Origin: Verrucomicrobiota bacterium
GTDB lineage: Bacteria > Verrucomicrobiota > Kiritimatiellia > Kiritimatiellales > Tichowtungiaceae
Direction of reading: 5' to 3'
NCBI GenBank assembly: GCA_030619095.1
Contig: JAUXCB010000089.1
Location: forward strand, 1-6,509
DNA: 6,509 bases
Shown here piece by piece: positions 1 to 5,741 of this stretch. How positions within the stretch are numbered: the stretch's first letter is position 1; each line of letters begins with the position of its first letter. The notes beneath the pieces are model-generated. The model ran no database searches. It was not told the origin of the DNA and saw only the letters and a program-made list of their open reading frames with translations. Made by a program: the position numbers and the translations under genes.

Positions 1-106
1 CGGGAAGCGTTGTCTTTGAAAGATTGCCGAGCAAGAGGCCGCACAAATGGTTTCCGCTGGTTGAGTTGAGTTCGCCCTTGCCGGTCTTGAGTTTATAGTG
101 TTTCAT
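1..106 (-). CDS. 5' end of an unidentified leftward gene (possible transposase), runs off the window
   Basis: An open frame starts with ATG at 106 (reading leftwards) and stays open for 35 codons to the window edge. It begins MKHYKLKTGKGELNSTSG and continues NHLCGLLLGNLS. A ribosome binding site, AGGTGA, lies at 116-111, five or fewer bases from the start, and supports a real gene. An upstream ATG at 111-109 is followed by AAA and TGA, so it gives only a two-codon frame whose stop overlaps the true start (ATGA). The N-terminus, with a short basic stretch and then a Thr/Ser-Gly motif before a Leu/Gly-rich helix, faintly recalls the N-termini of some DDE transposases such as the IS1380 type. 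This is impression only, and too little is visible to assign a function. The gene is divergent from the redox gene at 224. Confidence 0.5.
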   Translation of the reverse strand, partial: MKHYKLKTGKGELNSTSGNHLCGLLLGNLSKTTLP

Positions 107-112
107 TTCATC

Positions 113-173
113 ACCTGCTGGGTTGGTTGTTATTTTGTTTGGCGGCTATCTTAGCCGTTCCAGCCCAACAGGT
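113..173 (-). promoter_or_regulatory. Inverted repeat that would sequester the ribosome binding site of the leftward gene
   Basis: The arms 113-126 and 160-173 are complementary at 12 of 14 positions (ACCTGCTGGGTTGG against CCAGCCCAACAGGT), with a 33-nt loop. The loop contains a perfect 6-bp hairpin, CGGCTA-TCT-TAGCCG, at 143-157. In a leftward transcript the near arm contains the AGGT of the Shine-Dalgarno sequence of the gene starting at 106, so folding would hide it. The structure is seen directly; the regulatory role is inferred. No poly-U tract follows on either side, so it does not look like a simple terminator. Confidence 0.45.
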
Positions 174-175
174 AA
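148..175 (-). promoter_or_regulatory. Candidate sigma70-type promoter for the leftward gene
   Basis: On the minus strand TTACCT (175-170) and TAAGAT (153-148) are separated by 16 bases, a weak but acceptable -35/-10 pair. Transcription would start near 141, inside the large inverted repeat, so transcripts from this promoter would lack the distal arm and leave the ribosome binding site free. The match to consensus is modest and the TAAGAT overlaps the small hairpin, so this is tentative. Confidence 0.22.
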
Positions 176-223
176 CGCTTGTTCTTCATATTTTATCTAA
201 CGGATGCAGGAGAAAGTTATTGA

Positions 224-1534
224 ATGAGAAGTGTGCTGATCCTGTTATTCGTTATTTTTTCTCTCCCTTCTGTTGGTGCGGAGGCGGTGCAGATCGATTT
301 TTTCTATGAGCCGGGATGCTATGATTGCGAGCGGATTGAAGAGACAATTCTTCCGGAGGTTGAAAAACGGTTCCCTAAAGAGTGTGTGATCCGTCGGCAT
401 GATATCGGCATTGAAACCAACTTCCTTTATCTGCTTCAGCTCGAAGATGCTGCCGGGCACACCGGCACCGATCGCGCCTATCTGATTGTAAACAAGCAAT
501 TTCTGTTCGGGCCGAATCCATCACATGAAGAATTTCTTTCGCTGATTTCTGATCTACTTGAAGAAGGTAGGGCGCTTTCGCCGAAAGCGCCGCGGACGGC
601 TCGGCGAGCCGTCCCTACCCAGAAGGAGGACTTGGCGGAAGAACGCTTCAACGGATTCACGGTCGGGGCGGTAATACTTGCGGGGCTGCTGGATGGGATG
701 AATCCCTGTGCGATTTCAACGCTGGTTTTTTTTATGAGCCTGCTGGCGGTGTCCAAGGTTCGGAAAAGAGAGCTGTTGTTGTTGGGCGCATCATTCTGCC
801 TAGCCTCTTTTCTGACCTATCTGGCGTTGGGGTTCGGTCTGTTTCGTGTTTTGCACCTTTTTTCGGGGTTCACTGTTCTACGCAGTGCGGTGGAGTGGGG
901 GATGGCCGCAGTTCTGCTGATACTGGCGCTTCTGTCATTCCGTGATGCGGTTCGTTTTCGAAAGAGCCATGACGGACACGATGTGACGCTTCAGCTCTCA
1001 ACGGGCATGAAAAAGCGGATCCATAATGTTATGCGTCGCGGGCTGGAGCTTTTTACGATTAAAACATCGCAGAACCCACCCCGGCCTGCGGCCACCCCTC
1101 CCGAGGAGGGGAATCCAAATGCGCGGAATCACAGTCCCCTCCAGCGGAGGGGTGCCGGAACGGCGGGGTGGGTTCTTCGTTTTGGTACGACACATCAATC
1201 GTTCACTATTCTGAGAACCGGTCACCTGGTTTTGGGCGGATTGTTTATCGGTGCGGCGGTCACCGCGCTGGAAAGTGTTTGCACCGGGCAGGTTTATGTG
1301 CCGACGCTGGTGCTGATCCTCAAAAACAATGCACTTGCCGAATCGCGGGCATGGCTCTATCTGCTCGCCTACAACCTGCTGTTCATCCTTCCGTTGGTTC
1401 TGGCTTTCATTGCCGTCTACTTCGGTCTGCGTACTGAAACCCTCCTCCGTTGGAGTGGCCAAAACGTCGTCCTCTCCAAAATTCTCCTCGGCCTGTTTTT
1501 TATTCTCATGATCTTTGCCATCTTTTGTTTCTAG
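224..1534 (+). CDS. Exported thioredoxin-like domain fused to a CcdA/DsbD-type membrane domain
   Basis: A 436-residue protein likely to move thiol electrons between the cytoplasm and the cell envelope, as in disulfide-bond isomerisation or cytochrome c maturation. Residues 1-19 form a signal peptide ending VGA. The thioredoxin-like domain follows (about 22-112), with a CYDC redox motif at 32-35. The membrane part has about six hydrophobic segments (roughly 145-175, 184-208, 222-239, 334-355, 373-400, 418-436). It carries the CcdA hallmark cysteines in NPCA (C162) and in ESVCTGQVYVPT (C353), which are expected to form the transfer pair. AGGAG at 208-212 supports the ATG at 224. Two repeat-derived segments are embedded in frame: residues 115-132 in the interdomain linker and about 283-318 in the loop between the third and fourth segments. 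Both avoid the catalytic and membrane parts, so the protein is probably functional. No convincing terminator follows. Precise partners are unknown. Confidence 0.85.
   Translation: MRSVLILLFVIFSLPSVGAEAVQIDFFYEPGCYDCERIEETILPEVEKRFPKECVIRRHDIGIETNFLYLLQLEDAAGHTGTDRAYLIVNKQFLFGPNPSHEEFLSLISDLLEEGRALSPKAPRTARRAVPTQKEDLAEERFNGFTVGAVILAGLLDGMNPCAISTLVFFMSLLAVSKVRKRELLLLGASFCLASFLTYLALGFGLFRVLHLFSGFTVLRSAVEWGMAAVLLILALLSFRDAVRFRKSHDGHDVTLQLSTGMKKRIHNVMRRGLELFTIKTSQNPPRPAATPPEEGNPNARNHSPLQRRGAGTAGWVLRFGTTHQSFTILRTGHLVLGGLFIGAAVTALESVCTGQVYVPTLVLILKNNALAESRAWLYLLAYNLLFILPLVLAFIAVYFGLRTETLLRWSGQNVVLSKILLGLFFILMIFAIFCF
566..619 (+). repeat. 54-bp cloverleaf palindromic repeat inside the redox gene, in frame
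   Basis: The outer arms GGTAGGG (566-572) and CCCTACC (613-619) are exact complements. Between them are two perfect hairpins: GCGCTTTCG/CGAAAGCGC (572-580/582-590) and GGACGGCTCG/CGAGCCGTCC (594-603/605-614), each reaching into the outer arms. The whole can fold as a three-way junction. It begins exactly on a codon boundary and encodes 18 residues, GRALSPKAPRTARRAVPT, a basic Pro/Ala-rich linker. It has no stop in four of the six frames. The compact multi-stem palindrome looks like a dispersed genomic repeat rather than native coding sequence; dispersal cannot be tested from this window. Confidence 0.8.
1071..1176 (+). repeat. 106-bp nested inverted repeat inside the redox gene, in frame
   Basis: Perfect 13-bp terminal inverted repeats AGAACCCACCCCG (1071-1083) and CGGGGTGGGTTCT (1164-1176) enclose four small hairpins. 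These are GGCC-TGC-GGCC (1083-1093), CCCCTCC-CGA-GGAGGGG (1095-1111), CCCCTCC-AGC-GGAGGGG (1136-1152) and GCCG-GAA-CGGC (1154-1164), with a 24-nt centre. The arms 1094-1101 and 1146-1153 also pair with each other, so one long hairpin is an alternative fold. It encodes about residues 283-318, rich in Pro, Arg, Gly and Asn, in a hydrophilic loop. The form resembles a REP- or MITE-like mobile palindrome. No transposase is encoded within it. Confidence 0.82.
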
Positions 1535-1630
1535 TTGGTCAGCGGGTGGGATCGAATCCGCTTCTTCGGCGTGATGGCGGTAAATTTTTTTCAATACAGG
1601 CTTGGTTGAAGTTGCGGTTTTTGGAGACGG

Positions 1631-1692
1631 ATAAAAAAAAAACGAAAAAAGTGAATGAAATGCTTGCGAGACGGACAGGGGGAACATACTAT
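1631..1692 (+). promoter_or_regulatory. Main promoter of the str/S10 operon with A-tract UP element
   Basis: TTGCGA at 1664-1669 and TACTAT at 1687-1692 are separated by exactly 17 bases, a strong sigma70-like pair. A-tracts at 1632-1641 and 1645-1650 sit where an alpha-subunit binding UP element is expected. Initiation near 1699 would give a leader of about 25 nt before rpsL. The rest of the 190-bp gap (1535-1724) holds a 5-bp stem AGCGG/CCGCT (1541-1545/1558-1562) and a run of eight T at 1585-1592. The two are too far apart to call a terminator for the upstream gene, so some read-through into the operon is possible. Confidence 0.65.
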
Positions 1693-1724
1693 CTGCCGCT
1701 CGTTTTTTGAGGGAAGGAATATTT

Positions 1725-2096
1725 ATGCCGACAATTAATCAGCTTGTAAGAAAACCGCGTGTGCCGCTGAAAAAGAAGAAGAAATGTCCTGCGTTGACGG
1801 CGTGTCCGCAGCGTCGTGGTGTCTGTCTTTTGGTGAAAACGCAGACCCCGAAGAAGCCGAACTCCGCATTGCGTAAAGTCGCCCGTGTTCGTCTGACGAA
1901 TGGTCGTGAAATCAACGCCTATATTCCGGGTGAGGGCCACAATCTTCAGGAACACAGCATGGTGCTGGTTCGCGGCGGACGTGTGAAGGACTTGCCGGGT
2001 GTGCGTTATCACATCGTGCGCGGTGCGCTCGACTGTCTCGGTGTGGATGGCCGCAAGCAAGGTCGCTCGAAATACGGGGCCAAACGTCCTAAGTAA
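1725..2096 (+). CDS. rpsL: 30S ribosomal protein S12
   Basis: A 123-residue S12, close to the 124 residues of E. coli, with the standard N-terminus MPTINQLVRK. S12 lies at the decoding centre of the small subunit and controls translational accuracy. The signature TPKKPNSALRK is present with K43, and GGRVKDLPGVRYH carries K88, D89 and P91; these are the wild-type residues at positions where changes give streptomycin resistance or dependence, and D89 is the methylthiolation site in some bacteria. An in-frame TTG at 1707 would add six residues, but the ATG at 1725 fits the family and has AGGA at 1715-1718, six bases upstream. It is the first gene of the operon, directly behind the promoter. Confidence 0.98.
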   Translation: MPTINQLVRKPRVPLKKKKKCPALTACPQRRGVCLLVKTQTPKKPNSALRKVARVRLTNGREINAYIPGEGHNLQEHSMVLVRGGRVKDLPGVRYHIVRGALDCLGVDGRKQGRSKYGAKRPK

Positions 2097-2112
2097 GGAA
2101 GGTTTTTGAATC

Positions 2113-2586
2113 ATGGCAAGAAGACGCGCAGCAGTTAAACGTACGATTATCCCGGATCCTCGCTATAACAGCGAGCTGGTGGCTTATATGGTCAACAGCA
2201 TCATGGGTAAGGGAAAGAAATCCACCGCGGCGGCCATCGTGTATGGCGCACTTGAGGATATTCAGACCAAGTTGAAGGATGAAGATCCCCTGAATGTGTT
2301 TAGTCGCGCTATCGACAATATTAAGCCGAAGCTGGAAGTAAAATCCAAGCGTGTCGGCGGAGCGACCTATCAGGTTCCGCTCGAAGTGAGCCCGAAGCGT
2401 CAGACCGCACTGGCCTGCCGCTGGCTGATCCAATACTCTAAAACCCGCAAGGGAATGCCGATGCGCCGTGCGTTGGCCAATGAACTGATGGATGCGTACG
2501 CCGGACAGGGCGCAGCCATCAAAAAGCGTGATGACACGCATAAGATGGCTCAGGCCAATAAGGCGTTTGCGCATTACCGTTGGTAA
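2113..2586 (+). CDS. rpsG: 30S ribosomal protein S7
   Basis: A 157-residue S7, the usual length, which binds the 3' major domain of 16S rRNA, nucleates head assembly and lies near the E-site tRNA. The N-terminus MARRRAAVKR, the segment KSKRVGGATYQVPLEV and the C-terminus DTHKMAQANKAFAHYRW are family signatures. The start lies 16 bases after the rpsL stop, and AGGAAGG at 2096-2102, overlapping that stop codon, serves as ribosome binding site about ten bases upstream. In E. coli S7 represses its own operon at the rpsL-rpsG gap; the gap here is short and shows no obvious large fold, so that control is not evident. Confidence 0.98.
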   Translation: MARRRAAVKRTIIPDPRYNSELVAYMVNSIMGKGKKSTAAAIVYGALEDIQTKLKDEDPLNVFSRAIDNIKPKLEVKSKRVGGATYQVPLEVSPKRQTALACRWLIQYSKTRKGMPMRRALANELMDAYAGQGAAIKKRDDTHKMAQANKAFAHYRW

Positions 2587-2631
2587 TGAATAGACCCCGC
2601 CCCCGCTCCCCTTTGTTCTTTGAGATTTGAA

Positions 2632-4770
2632 ATGACGGTTGCTGTGAAAAAAGATGGTAAACATGCGAAGAGCGTTGCGCCTTCCCCTCGGGAAGATGTT
2701 GCGCGCGGACGCAGTTTGTCCTCAATTCGCAACATCGGGATTGTCGCCCACATTGATGCAGGAAAAACGACAACCACCGAACGCATCCTTTACTACACCG
2801 GTCGCGTCTATAAAATGGGCGAAGTGCATGAAGGCACTGCGGTGATGGATTGGATGGAGCAGGAGCAGGAGCGCGGAATCACAATTACCAGCGCGGCCAC
2901 CACCTGTTTCTGGCGCGATCGTCAAATCAATATCATCGACACCCCCGGTCACGTGGACTTTACCGTGGAAGTGGAACGCTCCCTTCGTGTGCTCGACGGT
3001 GCCGTCGGGGTTTTTTGCGCCGTCGGGGGCGTTCAGCCTCAGTCCGAAACCGTTTGGCGTCAGGCCGAAAAGTATCATGTGCCCCGCCTGGCATTTGTCA
3101 ACAAGATGGATCGGATGGGTGCGGACTTCGATCATGTGGTTTCTGAACTGCGCGAAAAACTGGCGGCTCCCGCCGTTCCGATTCAGCTTCCCTGGGGAAG
3201 CGCGGAGAGTTTTAAAGGGATCATTGATCTCGTCAGCATGAAGGCCTTCCTCTTTAACGAGGAGACTCTCGGAAGCGACATCGAAGAAGTTGCTATTCCT
3301 GAAGAGATGGCCGTGAAAGCCGAAAAACAGCGCGCTACGTTGATTGAAAAGACGGCGGAGGCCGATGAGGCCCTCCTCGAAACCTATCTCGAAAATGCAG
3401 ATGTCCCCTCCAACCTACTTGTCGATGCGATTCGACGCGCCACAATTTCCGGGCACCTCGTTCCGGTGCTCTGCGGCTCCTCTCTCAAAAACAAGGGTGT
3501 TCAGCCGTTGCTCGACGCCGTGGTTGACTATCTGCCTTCTCCGGTGGATGTTCCGGCTGTAACGGGTGTGCACCCCAAAACAGAGGAGCCGGAAGTCCGC
3601 GAAGCGGGCGATTTTGAGCCGCTGAGCTCTCTGGCTTTCAAAATGGCGACCGATTCGTTCGTCGGTAAACTGGTTTTTGTTCGTATTTATTCCGGCAAGC
3701 TTGAAAAGCGTCAGAACGTGTTCAACCCACGCACCCGCAAGCGCGAGAAGATTGGCCGCCTGCTGCGCCTGCATGCCAACAGCCGCGAGGATGTTGAAAC
3801 GCTCTTTACGGGTGAAATCGGTGCCATCGCAGGGCTTAAGAATTTTACGACGGGGGATACCCTGTGTGCGGAGAATCAGGCCATCATTCTGGAGAGTATT
3901 GAGTTTCCTGAGCCGGTGATTTCCATGGCGATTGAACCGAAAACACAGGCCGACCGCGACTCGCTCAGCGAAGCACTTCAGTCGATGATGGAAGAAGACC
4001 CTACCTTCCGCGTGACGACCAACGAGGATACGGGCCAGACGATTATCAACGGCATGGGCGAACTGCATTTGGAAATCATCAAAGATCGCATTCTGCGTGA
4101 ATTCAAGGTTCATGCGAATGCTGGCAAGCCGGTGGTGGCGTACCGCGAAAGCGCCCGCACAGACGGAACCGGTGAGTTCACTTTCGAACGCGAGATCGGT
4201 GGCCGCGGCCATTTTGGCAAGTTGGTGGTGGAGGTTTCGCCGCGTGAGCGCGGAACCGGCAACCAGATCCATCTGACGGTTTCGAATGAGGTGATCCCGC
4301 CGGAATTCCACAAGGCAATCCATCAGGGTCTGGGCGATGCGCTGATGACCGGTGTGCTGGGCAACTACCCCTTGGTGGATGTGGATGTCCGCGTGACGGG
4401 GGGCGAAGCCCATCCGGTGGACTCATCAGAAATGGCCTTCCGTACGGCAGCGGTCATGGCGCTGCGCGATTCAGTCGGTCACGCCTCCCCGACGCTTCTT
4501 GAGCCGATCATGAAGCTCGAAATCATTGTTCCGGAAGAGCATCTGGGCGATGTGATGAACGATTTAAACGGTCGCCGCGGACGGATCCGCGAGATCGAAG
4601 CGCGCGATGGTGTACAGATTGTACATGTGGATGTTCCACTGGCCGAAATGTTCGGCTATGCCACCGCGTTGCGCTCCCTCACCAAGGGGCGGGCCAGTTA
4701 TACAATGGAACCACACCGTTTTGAGGTGGTCCCGGATTCAATGCAGAAGAGACTTTTAAACCATACCTAG
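2632..4770 (+). CDS. fusA: Elongation factor G
   Basis: A 712-residue translational GTPase that drives tRNA-mRNA translocation and, with RRF, ribosome recycling. The G domain shows AHIDAGKT (39-46), switch I RGITI (81-85) with T84, DTPGH (103-107) with catalytic H107, and NKMD (157-160). CGSS then marks the G5 region. Domains II-V follow in order, with GMGELHLE in domain III and DSSEMAFRTAA in domain IV. All key residues are intact. The ATG at 2632 gives 32 residues before RNIGI, about 20 more than E. coli; this extra part is Lys/Arg-rich. No good Shine-Dalgarno sequence precedes it: the 45-bp gap from rpsG is largely pyrimidine-rich, with only GAG near the start. An in-frame TTG at 2620 is a less likely start. 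The position in the str cluster favours canonical fusA over an EF-G paralogue. Confidence 0.97.
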   Translation: MTVAVKKDGKHAKSVAPSPREDVARGRSLSSIRNIGIVAHIDAGKTTTTERILYYTGRVYKMGEVHEGTAVMDWMEQEQERGITITSAATTCFWRDRQINIIDTPGHVDFTVEVERSLRVLDGAVGVFCAVGGVQPQSETVWRQAEKYHVPRLAFVNKMDRMGADFDHVVSELREKLAAPAVPIQLPWGSAESFKGIIDLVSMKAFLFNEETLGSDIEEVAIPEEMAVKAEKQRATLIEKTAEADEALLETYLENADVPSNLLVDAIRRATISGHLVPVLCGSSLKNKGVQPLLDAVVDYLPSPVDVPAVTGVHPKTEEPEVREAGDFEPLSSLAFKMATDSFVGKLVFVRIYSGKLEKRQNVFNPRTRKREKIGRLLRLHANSREDVETLFTGEIGAIAGLKNFTTGDTLCAENQAIILESIEFPEPVISMAIEPKTQADRDSLSEALQSMMEEDPTFRVTTNEDTGQTIINGMGELHLEIIKDRILREFKVHANAGKPVVAYRESARTDGTGEFTFEREIGGRGHFGKLVVEVSPRERGTGNQIHLTVSNEVIPPEFHKAIHQGLGDALMTGVLGNYPLVDVDVRVTGGEAHPVDSSEMAFRTAAVMALRDSVGHASPTLLEPIMKLEIIVPEEHLGDVMNDLNGRRGRIREIEARDGVQIVHVDVPLAEMFGYATALRSLTKGRASYTMEPHRFEVVPDSMQKRLLNHT

Positions 4771-4779
4771 AGAAACGAT

Positions 4780-5088
4780 ATGAATAATCAACGCATACGC
4801 ATACGTCTGAAATCGTTCGACCACCGGGTGCTTGACGCCTCGTCGAAGGATATTGTTGAAGCTGCCAAACGCACGGGTGCCCGTGTGGCCGGCCCCATTC
4901 CGATGCCGACACGCATCGAGCGGGTGACGGTCAACCGCTCCCCGTTTGTGAATAAGAAGTCGATGGAACAGTTTGAGATCCGCACGCACAAGCGTCTTCT
5001 GGATATTATTGACCCGACCATTAACACGGTAGATGAGCTCAAAAAACTCAATCTGCCAGCGGGTGTGGACATCACCATTAAAATCTGA
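4780..5088 (+). CDS. rpsJ: 30S ribosomal protein S10
   Basis: A 102-residue S10 (E. coli 103) of the small-subunit head; in many bacteria it also serves as NusE in antitermination. Recognisable segments are RIRIRLKSFDHRVLD, GPIPMPTRIERVTVNRSPFV and FEIRTHKRLLDI. It starts nine bases after the fusA stop with only a weak AGAGA upstream, so translation is probably coupled to fusA. In E. coli this gene opens a separate operon behind a long leader bound by L4. There is no room for such a leader here, so L4 autoregulation at this point is unlikely. Confidence 0.98.
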   Translation: MNNQRIRIRLKSFDHRVLDASSKDIVEAAKRTGARVAGPIPMPTRIERVTVNRSPFVNKKSMEQFEIRTHKRLLDIIDPTINTVDELKKLNLPAGVDITIKI

Positions 5089-5096
5089 GCAAAATC

Positions 5097-5726
5097 ATGA
5101 AAAGTTTAATTGGAACAAAACTGGGGATGACCCAGATCTTCGACGACGAAGGCCGCTGTGTGCCGGTGACGGTCATTGAAGCGGGTCCGTGCAGCGTGAT
5201 TCAGCGCAAGACCGCCAAAACCGACGGCTATGAAGCCATCCAGATCGGCTTCGGTCCGCAGAAGGAAAGCCGCGTAACTAAACCGCGAGCGGGTCAGTTC
5301 AAAAAAGCCGGTGTGGAAACAATGCGCGAACTGCGCGAAGTCCGCGTGGATGCGGCCGACGAAACCAAAGCGGGCGATACGCTCACTGCGGCGATTTTTG
5401 AAGGGATCAACTTTGTGGATGTGCTGGGCACGACCAAAGGAAAAGGGTTCCAGGGAGTTGTGCGACGCCACGGCTTCTCCGGTGGACGCGCTTCACACGG
5501 TTCGCACATGCACCGCCGTACAGGGTCCATCGGGATGTGTGAATATCCCGCTCGCGTTTTTAAGGGAAAGAAAATGCCGGGTCAGATGGGGAATGTGAAC
5601 GTGACGACCCAGAACATGAAGGTGGTTCAGGTTCGAGCAGAAGAAAATTTGATTTTGCTTAAAGGTGCCGTCCCCGGTGCCAATGGCAGCACGCTGGTTT
5701 TGCGTGAAGCACTCAAAAAGAAATAA
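5097..5726 (+). CDS. rplC: 50S ribosomal protein L3
   Basis: A 209-residue L3, identical in length to the E. coli protein. It binds early to 23S rRNA and sends a loop toward the peptidyl-transferase centre. The N-terminus MKSLIGTKLGMTQIF and the loop segments GFSGGRASHGSHMHRRTGS and VFKGKKMPGQMGN are characteristic. After GSIG this protein has Met-Cys where E. coli has the Gln that PrmB methylates (Q150), so that modification is not expected here. It begins eight bases after rpsJ with no clear Shine-Dalgarno sequence, which suggests translational coupling. Confidence 0.98.
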   Translation: MKSLIGTKLGMTQIFDDEGRCVPVTVIEAGPCSVIQRKTAKTDGYEAIQIGFGPQKESRVTKPRAGQFKKAGVETMRELREVRVDAADETKAGDTLTAAIFEGINFVDVLGTTKGKGFQGVVRRHGFSGGRASHGSHMHRRTGSIGMCEYPARVFKGKKMPGQMGNVNVTTQNMKVVQVRAEENLILLKGAVPGANGSTLVLREALKKK

Positions 5727-5741
5727 TTTGAGAGGAAGAAA

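Noticed and set aside
1536..1571. tRNA-like 3' end: a GGGATCGAATCC T-arm-like sequence with AGCGG/CCGCT pairing; on the minus strand it ends CGCTGACCA
   Set aside because: The T-stem does not pair properly in the standard geometry on either strand, and no acceptor, D or anticodon arm is found nearby. At most it is a decayed tRNA remnant; chance is equally likely.
1541..1592. Possible terminator for the redox gene (5-bp stem followed by eight T)
   Set aside because: The stem ends more than 20 bases before the T-run and no better stem abuts it.
1613..1641. A second operon promoter beginning with TTGCGG at 1613
   Set aside because: The only -10-like GATAAA is too close, and at 17-bp spacing the sequence is only A residues. 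The TTGCGA-17-TACTAT pair downstream is far better.
998..1687. A 229-codon minus-strand open frame opposite the redox gene and the promoter region
   Set aside because: It crosses the 106-bp palindrome and the operon promoter, has no domain character, and overlaps a well-supported + strand gene.
1707..1724. Upstream TTG start extending S12 by six residues
   Set aside because: S12 proteins begin at MPTINQLVRK-type sequence, and the ribosome binding site AGGA fits the ATG at 1725.
3415..4413. A 332-codon open frame on the minus strand opposite fusA
   Set aside because: It lies wholly antisense to an intact EF-G gene, matches no recognisable family, and long antisense frames are expected opposite GC-rich, codon-biased genes.
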